Source: Piscicola geometra (taxonomy: Eukaryota > Annelida > Clitellata > Hirudinida > Piscicolidae). Taken from it: DNA of 64,000 nt. Below are positions 16,201 through 37,950 of this stretch, piece by piece. Each line of letters starts with the position of its first letter. Positions within the stretch are counted from its first letter, which is position 1. Location: the NCBI GenBank assembly GCA_943735955.1, contig OX030965.1:5717503-5781502 (forward strand), read 5' to 3'. A program made the position numbers and the translations under genes. The notes beneath the pieces are model-generated. The model worked only from the letters and a program-made list of their open reading frames with translations. It was not told where the DNA came from and ran no database searches.

Positions 16201-16658
16201 AATCTCACAATCTTGATGACGATCTTGATGTAGTAGACTCTTTCCGTGAACTTTTCCATGCAATGGAACGTTCGGTAGAAATTGTGTCGGTAGAAGCAGA
16301 CCATGTTGCTTATTGCGATGAAAAGGTTGAGAAGATTATTAATACTTTTTTAACATTATTTTTTTACATATTTTTTATTTCTTCTAAGTTTTGTTAAACT
16401 TTCTAGATGATAAGTGGGTAAGAAGAAGCTTTATAGTAAATTTCTGGGTTATTGGATCCTATATAGATAATTTTGAAAATATCGCTTCTTAATTGCTCAC
16501 CTTCCCGTTTCAGCAAGAAACCAGTAGTTTTCTTCAACGGGCACATCTTTAATGCTGTCTTCTAGCCAATAACTTGAAGAGTCCCTGTAATTCGAATTGA
16601 GAATTTGTTGTTAAAATTTATTCATCGTAACACTTCTCATAACTTACTCATTTTTCAT
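10270..16658 (-). CDS. Large protein with degenerate CAMK-like pseudokinase domain
   Basis: Sixteen exons join without a phase break to give 1075 codons plus stop: 16658-16648, 16584-16501, 16308-16209, 15995-15933, 15712-15606, 15272-15200, 14824-14786, 14624-14573, 14286-14212, 14048-13973, 13546-13435, 13254-13170, 13048-12975, 12836-12556, 12361-11483, 11386-10270. The start ATG at 16658 has an in-frame stop just upstream with no acceptor between. Residues about 25-292 are kinase-like: beta-3 Lys probably K60, HPNV near 83-86, [10 protein letters not shown] before the catalytic loop, APE at 202-204, DMWSIG, and HPWI near 287. The catalytic HRD reads HRF (155-157) and DFG reads DNC (177-179), so phosphotransfer is unlikely. 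A conserved-looking segment follows, then an acidic Glu-rich coiled coil and a C-terminal region of about 370 residues with a Lys-rich run. I do not recognise the family or its role. Confidence 0.85.
13765..13970. repeat. 32-bp tandem repeat in pseudokinase intron
   Basis: About six copies of a 32-bp unit beginning GTAACAAGAAACTGAAAATA lie between the exons at 13435-13546 and 13973-14048. The last copies are degenerate and run almost up to the exon edge at 13973. Units are directly contiguous with no spacers, so this is a minisatellite and not a CRISPR array. Confidence 0.9.
14044..14211. repeat. CATC/CATG-rich simple repeat beside splice site
   Basis: This imperfect (ATCC)n and ATGC run fills most of the small intron between the exons at 13973-14048 and 14212-14286 of the pseudokinase gene. 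Its right edge forms the splice donor of the exon at 14212-14286. No coding content. Confidence 0.75.
15307..15440. repeat. 43-bp tandem repeat
   Basis: Three full copies with period 43 start at 15307, 15350 and 15393, each beginning TTTAGTCTTTTTATGGAATA. A fourth, truncated copy starts at 15436. The repeat lies in the intron between the exons at 15200-15272 and 15606-15712 of the pseudokinase gene. Confidence 0.9.
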
Positions 16659-17724
16659 ATTGTCAAAAAACAAAGAATTAATGAATTAACGTCATTGAAT
16701 AGACGTTTAGAAAGTATAATTATTTAGGGTATTACTACGATTTTACTACTTTACTTGCCAGCCCTGAATTTTTACTGGTATCGAAAAGGAAAGTTTTTGA
16801 TTGAAGGTCGATTTAAAAATGGCTCTTTCTACTCTAAGGTTATTTTTTCGTTTTAAATATAATATTTTACATTTTTTATAATCATAATTAAAGTAAATTA
16901 AGTTTTTAGATCATTCTCATAATCAGCTCTATTGACCGGTCACTGGTTGAAGGGAAGATGTATATCTCAAATAATGGCGCCATTCTTCTTAATTAAAAGT
17001 ATTCCAAAATGAAAAACGGTGGACTGGGCCTCAACAGAGTTTTATAATGAGAAGCGGGTTATTTCAGATTCATTCATGTTAGGAATTTCTTAGGTTGCAG
17101 GAAGCAAAGGTGTGCCTTGACAGATCTCTAATGAACGAAAAAGTCATATATATTATCTTTAAAATTGACCGAAAAAACAGTTGGAAGTAATGGTACTCTA
17201 ATAGAATTATTGAAACAAGCTACTTTTAATTGCTGGAAATTACTTGAATGAGTATGCCTGAGCATACTGTATCACGGATTTCCAAAAAGTTTGTTTTGTA
17301 TCACCTGCCAACAGTGAAGAACAACTGAATACCATCTAGGAATACATTGGTTTGATGATGGTAGCGCTTTTTAACATTAGCAAAAATACTTTGTTTTATT
17401 TGTACATTTTGGGAAAGACTTTGCAGCTCAAAAATTCACTTGCACGGTCACAAGAGAGTCCCAATCTTGTATCTGAGGCCTCCTGCATTGAGGATCTTTG
17501 CATCATCAACTTATCATCACCATCATCATCATTATTACCATGCCTTAACAGATAATTTAATTCTGTTTCAGATTCGCTCTTTTCAAGAATGGCTTCACCA
17601 TCCAGCAAACTCTCTTCGCTGCCACCATGTACATACATTCTTTTTATTTTAATACATTTTGAAAAATATTTTTCAAAATGATTAGTTGTTAGACGTTCAA
17701 TTGGGGTACAAGCATATCATCATC
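16659..17724. other. Divergent spacer between the pseudokinase gene and SDHC
   Basis: This should carry the pseudokinase promoter and possibly SDHC 5' exons. Two minus-strand stretches look vaguely protein-like. One, around 16752-16846, is a 26-codon frame containing VERAIFKSTF that ends at a GTAAAG donor. The other, 17396-17638, is an 80-codon frame starting MYVHGGSEESLLDGEA. Neither joins the pseudokinase model in phase and I cannot assign them to a gene. They may be UTR exons or scraps of old transposons. Confidence 0.35.
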
Positions 17725-18239
17725 CAGGGCTCGCGCTGTCGAGGGCCACTGGGGCCAATGGCCCCACTTTTTCAAAATTGGCCCGAAAGAATCCTGATTG
17801 GCCCCAATGAAGTTTTATATTTTTTTATCCAAATTTTATTTTCGATTTTTTTTATTGTGACATTTTTTAGATGTCGCGGGAAAAAGTTTTTATTGAATAG
17901 TTGAGCCAATCAAAATTAACCTCGTGTTTTAATCCAGTCATTCGCGTGCAGACTATATCAATCTATATAATACTTATCTTGTATAGCATACTTTGTAATA
18001 CCGTTAGGTCATTAAAGTCGCGTGAAATTAAAGAGATATTAAAAAAGCTATTACTAACGCTCACTTTATACAAATAAAACTAAAAATTAGAATAATTATA
18101 AAACGAAGAAGACACTTGTTATGTGGTGGTTTTATTGATTTGAAGCCGACTAGGAGCTTAAAAATAAATAAGGGCGCATTATACATGGGACTTTGAAAAA
18201 AAATTGGCCCCACAAAATTATGACCCAGCGCGGGCCCTG
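17725..18239. mobile_element. hAT-like MITE, 515 bp
   Basis: The ends are inverted repeats: CAGGGCTCGCGCTG at 17725 and, read from the other strand at 18239, CAGGGCCCGCGCTG (13 of 14 identical). CAGGG is a classic hAT terminus. The flanks are TCATCATC (17717-17724) and TCATCATA (18240-18247), 7 of 8 identical and of the 8-bp length hAT transposases produce, although the site is an ATC-rich repeat. Both subterminal regions are rich in GGCCCC/GGGGCC and the middle is AT-rich with no transposase frame. I call it a non-autonomous element. Confidence 0.78.
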
Positions 18240-18446
18240 TCATCATATTATCATCATCATATTATCATCATCATATTATCATCATATTATCATCATCAAA
18301 TTATCATCTTCATCATCATATCATATTGTTCTAATGCTATGTCATCACCAACCACGAAATACTCCAAGTATTGCCCCTTCCCGCCTTTACCCCCCATGAA
18401 AAATGTAAGTGTCATTGTAATTTCCACACCACCACCTCCACCACAG

Positions 18447-19574
<1,128 letters not shown>

Positions 19575-21620
19575 TGATGATGATGATGCTGCAGGGGTGG
19601 TAGCGATGATGATGATGGTGGGGGTGATGATGATGATGCTGCAGTGGTTGTCATGGTAGCCTAAGGGTAATAGTGTATGAGATGAGAGGTGATGTTATTG
19701 ATGTAGACCATTGAAGCAAAGGTAGATTACAATACAATATGCTACTCATGTTAGAAATAGGTGTTGTTGTTCGATTATTCATTTATTTTATTTTAAAATT
19801 GTGTAACTTTTGCAAGACATCTCAGTTTCTTTTACCCTAGATATATTTCACTGGCTACAAAATTATTTCGCTACTTGGTATGGAAGTTGAAAGATTTCGT
19901 AATTTTCTTGGTTGTCGGGTGGTTGAGATTGTTAATAATTTTGTGGTGGTTTTGCACTCTGGTCATTATCATTTCCATCTGTTGAAGGAGGGGAGAGGGT
20001 TTCGGAGATTAGTTTGAAAGAATTTTTAAATTCAAAGATGTTGATGTTTAGTTGTGAATTAGTTTTTCCCTGAATAAAACATTGCAGTTTCTTTATTCAT
20101 TGCTTTAGAATTAAAAAAAAATAATTAAAGCTTGAATAATACAATTTGAATATTAAATATCTTTTGGATATAGCAAACAATTCGATTTCTTATTATTTCA
20201 AAAATAATTAATTATTTCAAATACATCCATCCATTCCAACACACACGTTTCTTCATCACGCGTATATAATAGGGTTAACATGTGAGTGAGGTGATATTTG
20301 ACCTATTTGCAGCCATCCTTCCTTCCAAACAAGGTACTTCTACGTTCAATTCAGATTCAATTGCAATTTAAAGGTTCACATTTTTTAGTTAGATTTCGTT
20401 GAAGTGTTTAAGTTTTAGATTTTGACTAAGTTTGTGTTGTCAATTTGTATTTTCATTTGGGAAGCATGGTTGACTGGTTGGTTAGTTGGTGGTTATGGTG
20501 GTTATCTTACGGCTAAGAAAGAGAAAAAAAATTATACTTAAACATTTTTAAAGTTTCAATAATGATAGCCTCAAATGGTAGCAAAGAAGCAAGTCTATAT
20601 TGAGATATCGATGTTTCATTGACTAAAATTAACCACATCGTTTACAACACATCATACTATTACTAGTATTCTTTTCTGAAAAACATTTTTCCACAAGTTA
20701 CCAAAATTTTAAAATTGAAAATGATCTTCAGTTAATTTTAGTTAGGAAAAAAAATGAAAGCACATGTGCGGAGTTTGTTTCATGACTCTCCTTTCAAGAT
20801 GAGCCTATTGCGAGATACAAAGTTTGAGTGTTTATTCACAGTAGAGAATCAAGTATAAAATAATAAATGAATAAATAAATAAAATATTCATTAATACGAT
20901 TATAGAAAATTCATTTTCTTGGCAAATATTTGTGGTATTTCATTGTTCTTTAAGTTAAAGACTTAAACGAGGATGTGAACTTTGAACTGCATGCGCTCAT
21001 GCTTTTATGAATTCAAAGTGACATATTTTGAAGCTTTAATTTAGAGACACTTCAACTATAATTAAAAGCTATTTTTTTATAAAAACTAAAAAGAATATTT
21101 TTCCCGAAATTAATTGTGATAATAACCTATGTAAAGACACAAATTCTATAGTCGAATCGGAATTTGCTCGTATAGTAAATGATGTGGAAACTAGCCTAGA
21201 TAGCTCACGAAAAGTTCACTTTCTGATTGCAGACGCACATAATTGAGCTAATAGGAGAAGACGCTTTCGATTAAATTTTCCCCTCACGCCCTGTGAGGGC
21301 CTTTCTATCTTCAAAGCATATCGTTCAAAAATGAACTTTTGGTCACCAAGTGAACAAACCACAACAATTATTTATAGGCATTTCAAATATTAAAAAATAC
21401 AATTTACGCGTCTGATAACTCATTTCTAATTGCCTGTTTTAAAAACAATGCTCTACCTTTGGACGCTGATCGAACTTTTGACTGCTCAAAAACATTCATG
21501 GCCTCATAAAAATTATGATTTTTAAAACATAAAACCACCGTCATCATTACAGAATATAGACTACAGAAAGATAGTATTATTTGAATTAGTAACTAAATAT
21601 CAGTTACACAGTGTATTGAA
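19575..21620. other. Spacer between SDHC and GLDC
   Basis: It holds the SDHC 3' UTR, starting with GAT-rich repeats (about 19572-19640), and a candidate AATAAA near 20073. The remainder is AT-rich with no recognisable exon. A perfect 7-bp stem with a 5-base loop (CCCTCAC, GCCCT, GTGAGGG) lies at 21281-21299. The GLDC promoter should lie just before 21621. Confidence 0.5.
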
Positions 21621-31267
<9,647 letters not shown>

Positions 31268-33642
31268 AAATGAGATAGGGGGGGGGGAGGGAGTTTGTTA
31301 AATATTATTTGGATTTGTTTTTTAAAGATTTTTTAAATAGATTTTCATAAATTTCATTTAATGAAATAATATTTTTTCTGAGTGTTTTGTGAGTTCATCT
31401 TGTGCTGTGCCCCTTTCTACGAGTACTTTATTAAATAAATATTCGTTGCCAGAGATCTTTTGGATGCATTCAACTTCTCAATTCCATATGTTTCTGGCCA
31501 ATACTGCTCAAATCTGCTCAAGAAGCACTCAAATAGTTGCATCTGCAACTTTATTTTCCTTTAAAACAATCATTTTCAGCACTGCATTTCACTGTGTATT
31601 ACAATTCGCGCCATTTTCGTCAATGACGTCTGCAACAAGTTCTTGTCGGCATTATACGCTTTATATTATAATCTTGAAGATCTTCGCATTTACGTTGTAA
31701 CCTGTCTTGAAATCAAATCTTTCCACTTTTTTGAAGATCTGTCTTCAAGTTTGGAACCATTCTTACTACTGTCACGAGGAAGCTCACCATAGGCACTCTT
31801 TCACATTCACATTTTTTTGCCAAGCAAACACATGACTTTTAATCGTACTTACTAAACGTATAATTGTACTTATTGTTTACAGTGAATTTAAAGTATTTTA
31901 TTCCTTTTCAGCGTTGTGAACGCAATGTTTAGCGCAAGAGAAATGTATTGATGATATATTTAAAATAATTCGCTCTGATATTTTTTCAATTATTATTTGT
32001 AATATCTATTTTTCCAACTTCCAAACAAGTATTCCGAAAATGTCGTTTATTGTGGTTGAAAATGCAATTCAGGGCGTTTGAATTTATGATTTCCATAAAA
32101 TACTACAAGTCGAATCACAGACTCATCGTGAACAAAATATACTCTAAAGTGGTTAATCAACAGCATAATTATTTAATTAATTGAACGCTTTAAGCTTCAA
32201 AGTTTAAAGGCATTAAAGTGAAAAAGTAAATGGAAACCGACACAACACTCCACACCATATTCAGTACATGGGAGGGTTAGTTGTATAGCTAGTGATAATG
32301 TTAAAGAGAGAATGTTAAAGTTTTAATGGCAGACTGCCACCAATACTTGACCCTTAACGCTGCTACTAATAGTACTATTAGTAATCTTTTATTAGTAGTA
32401 GTAGTAGTATTACTACGTCTACTGCTGTTACAAAGGCTCCAAATACTACTAATACTATTAGTAGTATTAAGTACTAGTAATAGTAGTAGTAATAATAGTA
32501 GTAGTAATATTACTACTTAATGCTGCTACGTAGGTTCAAATACAGAAAGTACCACCCCTCTCATCATCACAACAACCACCACTATTGCAACTGCAGCCAC
32601 AACACGAGAAAGCCATTCAGTGGAATATCATTGATATTATGGCGTATGCTGTGCTGATGATGATGATGATGATGATGTGCTGATGATGATGCTGTGATGA
32701 TGATGATACTCATCACCTTTTGTCTCATCATTTACATTGTGCAAATAAAAAGATACAAAGTGTGTTACTTTCATGTCTTTCAGTGCACACTCATGAGAGA
32801 AACGTGTTGGGAATACAGATTGTTTAATTAATTTAATTAAATTGAAAGTACTAATTATAATTAGTAAATAAATGGATGTACTAATTATACTAATAATATA
32901 CGTAATGAATTACGATAAGTATAATTAGTACATATTATATTACTATTAAATAGTGCAAAATAAGAGCAATTCAAAGTCAGGTCAGGAACGGTTTAATGCG
33001 TTAAAATCAAATTTGGTTTCTCGAAAACTCAATTAAAACTCAAACTAATTATTTAGCGCATCATTAAAACTTGGCGCTAGATCATTTATAATTACATCAC
33101 ACGTTGAAATGTACGAATTACAATTTTCTGGGAGGGAGGGTAGTGAATGAAGCAAGCACTTGTCTGAATACACTTAGTTGTCTTAATAAGTCTATTTAAG
33201 AAAAGATATTGTTGTTTCGTGATAATGAACAAGTCAATAATAATAATTATTATAATTATAGTGGTAGTAATAAGAATAACCGTCATCATTATCATCATGG
33301 TAGAATCAACAAATTTGTTCAAAATACTTTTGAAATTGTTTCCGAATTGTTTTCATCGTCACCATCTGCCTCAACGTCATAAATACTATTTATATATACT
33401 TTTATGTTTGTTTTTTGTTGTTTTAGTTGCATAACAGGGCAACGAAGACTACCTTGAAAAGTACGTAGACAGTGATAGTTGAGCATTAAAACAAGTTTAA
33501 AAATCCATAATAATAATAATAAATATGACAATAATTATTAATGCAATGAAGGCTCATAATTTGAAAAGATTTTATAAATGACTGCACAAGAAAAACACAA
33601 ATACGCACAAGCACACAGACACATATACACACACACACACAT

Positions 33643-33722
<80 letters not shown>

Positions 33723-34070
33723 ACACACACAGGCACAAAATTCCCTTACAGGCATTTAAACAAACCTAAAAAAGATCGAATCGAATGAAAAAATATAAAT
33801 TATTTTCTATAATTTAATTAATTTTGGAAAAATATTTGTATAAATCAATTCGAAATTGTACAACAGAAAAGCGACTTTCGGACAGTTTTTCATAAAGACA
33901 ATATGCAAAAGAGTGTAAAATTACAAACGCTATATGCAAACAAGGCCTATTTAAATACAAAAACACACCCTCATACACCCCCACCCACACATACACCTAC
34001 ACCTACACCCCCACCCACACACCTACACACACACACACACACACACCCCCACCCACACACACACCTACAC

Positions 34071-34112
<42 letters not shown>

Positions 34113-34559
34113 GCGCGCAACGTATGATGAATCACAGAGGAGAATGGCCGTTACGGAATAAATAAATAAATAAATATATAATACGTAATGAGTACAAAAT
34201 CAAACCGTTAATACAATATTAAAATACTTAAACTATTTCATTAAAGCCCATAATGATAATATTAGTAGATAATTAGGGTTTATTAGGACAGAGTATTACT
34301 AATAATACTTATCAGTGCTTAATTAGAAGACAAATATTAAATCAATTACCAGGGTACAGCAGTCTCACATGATGTAATTAGTCCTTGAAAGCTTACAAAG
34401 TAATTGTAATAGCAATAATAATAATAGAAATAATATTAATAATATAATAGAGATAATATTAATAATATAATAGAGATAATATTAATAATATAATAGAGAT
34501 AATATTAATAATATAATATAATGAAGATAATATTAATAATAAATAATGCGTATTTATAA
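31268..34559. other. Intergenic spacer with microsatellites
   Basis: No gene was identified. It contains the GLDC 3' UTR with AATAAA near 31434, a TAG/TAC trinucleotide cluster (32338-32518), and GT/CA microsatellites at about 33600-33745 and 33962-34112, the latter mixed with CCCAC and ACACCT units. A fourfold 25-26 bp AT-rich repeat lies at about 34425-34525. The minus strand of 31390-31750 shows short protein-like scraps split by stops, for example CIQKISGNEYLF, possibly an old transposon frame that I cannot name. Confidence 0.55.
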
Positions 34560-34735
34560 TGCGCCAAGGCACGCAACTGAGGCGCCACTCACACGACATA
34601 AGTCGTGAAGAACCGCATCATATACACTAGGCATATGATATCTCACGGTTGGCTGAACAGGGATTCGAAGTAGTGATCTTTAAGTTGCAGGTCCAACGTC
34701 TTTACCATCTAAGCCATCCCATCCCTATAATAATA
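34560..34735 (-). mobile_element. tRNA-derived SINE-like element
   Basis: On the minus strand the head reads GGGATGGCTTAGATGGTAAA, with a box-A-like TGGCTTAGATGG. About 30 bases on comes a box-B-like ACTTCGAATCCC, the usual tRNA spacing. A non-tRNA body follows, containing a short inverted repeat (CACGAC and GTCGTG), and then an AT-rich tail. It differs from box B consensus at two positions and the acceptor ends do not pair, so a functional tRNA is unlikely. I saw no clear target duplication. Confidence 0.6.
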
Positions 34736-35308
34736 AGACCATTAATAATTATAAAAAGATTATGAATTTAAAAATGGAAACTAATAAAAATATTGAATAA
34801 GGCACAAGAAGTAGATAAATAAACAATCACCGATTGAATCGGTATAGTACAGAAGAGATAACCTTTGTATTTATGCTGCAAAAAACTAATTAAAATAAAA
34901 GATGTAAAATATTTTATCATGACGATGATAAATTTATTAATATTATTTTTATGATTATCGATTATTGTTATTTTCATGATTATCGATTATTATTATTATT
35001 ATTATTATTGGAGCAATATAAATAAATAGTAAAAAAATAATTTTTGCTAATTCTAAATAAATTATTGTTGATAATTCTAAATCAATTAATGTTGATAATT
35101 ATAAATCAATTAATGTTGATAATTATAAATCAATTAATGTTGATAATTATTAATTAATTACCGTTAAATGCTGCACTACACAATCTATGAATGGCACTCC
35201 TCACTAAAGACACAGTGCATTGATTTGAGCACTGGGTGGTGGGCAAGAAGACAAGATTGTAATCTAGAGGTGTTTAAACGGGCAACCAAACTCTTGGCGG
35301 GTATACAC

Positions 35309-35324
35309 ACACACACACCTACAC

Positions 35325-35410
<86 letters not shown>
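35309..35410. repeat. (CA)n microsatellite
   Basis: An almost pure CA run of about 100 bp lies downstream of the LARP6 stop codon. Confidence 0.95.
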
Positions 35411-35417
<7 letters not shown>

Positions 35418-35628
35418 AACGCTTGATACAAAAGTAAAAATACTATCAACAAGATGATATACAAATGGTAGATGGCACCATACAAATAGATACAAAAGAA
35501 GGTGGTGGGGAGGGTGGTCGGATGTAGTGAGGTGAGTGATGGATGCTAGAAGGAGATGGGTGGGTGGTGGAGTAGGATGATGAGGTGGTTAAAGAGGGTT
35601 TTCAAATGAAAGTGGGATGAGATGGTGG

Positions 35629-37610
35629 TTAAGGAGGATTTCCAGCTGGGAGTGGGATGAGGTGGACAGGCAGGGTGCGAGAGAGGGTGAAACCCTTACT
35701 ACCATCAGGACCTCGAGGTTCCCGGATCACGTGGTTTGAGGGCTTCTTGACCACGCTGACCACCCTCTTTGGGCACTCCCCTCTCTTCACGGGCACCTGG
35801 GTGGGGCTGGAGGAGAGGGGTCCGAAGGAGTTTGAGCGGGTGCGTTGGTGCTCCCCCGCCTCCCCGTGGAGTGAAGAGAGGCGTGGGTTGACCTTGCTGT
35901 GAACGGGACTGGTGCCGTATGATTTGCTAATAGGCGAGTTGGTGAGATGATGGTTGTGGTTTTGGTGGGTGGATGAGGGGATGTGGATGGCTTGGGAGCT
36001 GGTCTTGGGACTGTGCGCTGGGGATGAGGTGCTTGTTGCTAGAGCGTCTGTCGTCTTTTTCGACTTTTTGTTCTTGCTTTTCGGCTGCTTAGTCGTCTCT
36101 GTTGGGTTGGTGTTCAAGCACACTAATTAGTAAATTAAAAACTGTATTTTAGAGTAATGATTAAAATTAATTTGAAATTTAAAAAAAAAGATAAACCTGT
36201 GTTTTTGTTCTCCTTATCCAGGTTGATCCTCTTCAGTTTCATCAGCAACTCCACTTTCAAGCCCCTCCTCCAGTCGTTCGTGTTCGTCAGTTCCACGCAC
36301 GCCTTGAAAGCACACGTGTAGTACTCATATTCAGCGAGTGCAAATGGACATTGGGACGAGTGTTTCCACACATTTAAGACGTTAATCAGGTCCTTCGGGA
36401 CGTCCTCTTTGCGCTGGTAAATCTGCAGCTGATGGAGGGTTGCAAAGCATTTTTGAAATATTTTACAATTTTATTTGATGAATGAGACTTGATATGAAAA
36501 TAATTAGAGCTGTTCCAAGATTAAAGATTTTAATTGTGCGTTAATCGTATTTTAACGCAATGGTTTTACCATATTTGACACTAGTATAAAATTTGTAAAA
36601 ATTCTCAAAAATTTGATAAAAAATTTATCAGAATTTTTTTATAAAAGTAATCCACATTTGAAAGAAAAAATAAATCCATAAATGATAACAAATGCTATTG
36701 TCACACATCCTTTTTGAGCAAGTTACTCAAGCAAACAAGTTTTACAACATTAGCTGGATCTAAAGAGGCTCTTTTCATGATAACTATGTGTTCTAACAAG
36801 CTGAATAGACGTTCACACGGAACTGTACTTGCCAGTTTCGCAAGAGCCAGATATGTTCCTTTAACTAATTTAATGCGTCAATTGAAAGTTAACGTAGATT
36901 AAAGTACAGCTTTAAAAATAATAAATCATTTATATAACTAAAATTCTGCTGCTCACATCAACCAGAGTGCCACACTGTTCCAGACGACTGCGGAGGTTTT
37001 CGATGGAAGAGACATAGAAGGAGGGCAAAGAGTTGATAACCACCTTGCAGCCCACACTGGAATGTCTCTTGATGATGTGTTTGGGGATCTTGGCGAGGGG
37101 CCTCACCATGCCATCGTGCACCTCCAACTCACTTGCACGACTCTTCAGAGCCCCCTCCAACACTGCATAGTCACTCGTCAGATTCTTAATGTATGGATTT
37201 TGGAGAAAGTCTTTCAAAGGTGCCTCATGATTTTCACTTGCCATCAGTTTTTTCATCAGATAGCTGTCCTTGGCGAGGTTTCTGTTCGAGAAGAAGTAGT
37301 TCATTTGCTCGACTATTTTCTCAAATAGTTTCTTGGAAGAATCGCCATTTGTAAATGTTTCAGAAACATCTTGAAGTGGTGTGTCAATCCCCTCAAATAT
37401 TTCATCAAGGTGGGTATCAGGATTCAGTTGCTTGCCTTCTTCCTCCTCGTTCTCCAGTGAGCTCTCGTAATCTTCTTCGATTGCGTCTGCTACTGAATCT
37501 TCCGCCATTGCAGCAGTTATTGGAATATTCTTACCTCGCCCATCATCGCCAGCATCGTGTTGCATCAGTACCAAGTCTCTTTCAAACATTAAACTAAACT
37601 CTGCATCCAT
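35629..37610 (-). CDS. LARP6: La-related protein 6
   Basis: Three exons join in phase to 459 residues: 37610-36957, 36428-36197 and 36122-35629 (stop TAA). The order is an acidic N-terminus; a La motif at about 91-173 (IVEQMNYFFSNRNLAKDSYL, then LMKKLM); an RRM-like domain spanning the first splice at about 188-295; a Lys-rich basic stretch; a Ser/Pro/His-rich linker; and a C-terminal VIREPRGPDGSKGF motif. That last motif is the SUZ-C / LSA box that identifies LARP6. Family members bind stem-loop RNA, classically in collagen mRNAs of vertebrates, and act in the cytoplasm and in muscle. Length fits the family. Intron 1 carries a small hAT element in the same orientation. The start faces PUM3 340 bp away. 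Confidence 0.93.
36505..36914 (-). mobile_element. Small hAT element with 8-bp target duplication
   Basis: This 410-bp element sits in LARP6 intron 1. Its left end reads TAGAGCTGTTC (36505-36515). Its right end, read from the other strand, is TAAAGCTGTAC (36914-36904), 9 of 11 identical, with further similarity inward (AATTGTGCGTTAA versus AATTGACGCATTAA). The eight bases outside each end are identical, AAAATAAT at 36497-36504 and 36915-36922, as expected for a hAT target duplication. Inside is the 3' end of a transposase gene on the minus strand, so it is an internally deleted copy. Confidence 0.85.
36705..36872 (-). pseudogene. hAT transposase dimerisation-domain remnant
   Basis: The minus-strand frame reads YLALAKLASTVPCERLFSLL and then EHIVIMKRASLDPANVVKLV. 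This matches the ZBED-like hAT C-terminus, in which VP-SERLFS is followed by a K-R--L-P--V--L pattern. Only the last 55-60 codons exist. The sequence is better preserved here than in the copy at 1034-1327 and the two are not close relatives. Confidence 0.8.
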
Positions 37611-37950
37611 GTCAATAAAATGGGTTTTATATTATGAATATATTTATTGAATGTTTGGAGTGATGTCTACTAAACTTGGCTTGATTGAGTCCTGTAAATC
37701 AAACGCACTACAAGACCAGTCGGTAAACACATTTGCTAAAATTAAACATTTTTACATATTTTTTATATTTTATTCATATTTATAAACGCATTCATATAAA
37801 TTTTTATGTAAATTTAATTGATTGCTTATAAAATAAATTTACTCTTACTATTTTAAACTTTTTATGCAACCACACTCGTGTGTAACGATATTATAATTTA
37901 TGACCAGTTATAAGATAAAGTTAATCTAAAATCTGTTTTTATATACTGAA
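37611..37950. promoter_or_regulatory. Short head-to-head spacer between LARP6 and PUM3
   Basis: The LARP6 start codon is at 37610 on the minus strand and the PUM3 start codon at 37951 on the plus strand, so all 5' UTR and promoter DNA of both genes is either in these 340 bp or shared. The stretch is AT-rich with no CpG cluster. I cannot mark individual factor sites. Confidence 0.55.

Noticed and set aside
16752..16846. Possible pseudokinase exon containing VERAIFKSTF
   Set aside because: Splice-like edges exist, but its end phase (0) does not match the next exon (needs 2), and the start codon lies downstream of it.
17396..17638. Minus-strand 80-codon frame starting MYVHGGSEESLL as an N-terminal exon of the pseudokinase gene
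   Set aside because: The MKNE start exon at 16658 has an in-frame stop upstream with no acceptor between, so coding sequence cannot join from there. It may be another transcript or a transposon scrap.
18204..18404. SDHC first exon ending at the GTAAGT donor after 18404
   Set aside because: The frame carrying MSSPTTKYSKY ends in phase 0, but the next SDHC exon needs phase 2. The phase-2 frame has a stop at the end. No presequence-like alternative was found.
31389..31700. 103-codon plus-strand frame starting MSSSCAVPLS
   Set aside because: No domain, no splice support, and it lies in the probable GLDC 3' UTR. The opposite strand shows equally weak scraps.
34640..34730. Functional tRNA gene
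   Set aside because: Box A and box B are present, but box B is off consensus, the acceptor ends do not pair and a long non-tRNA body follows. SINE is the better call.
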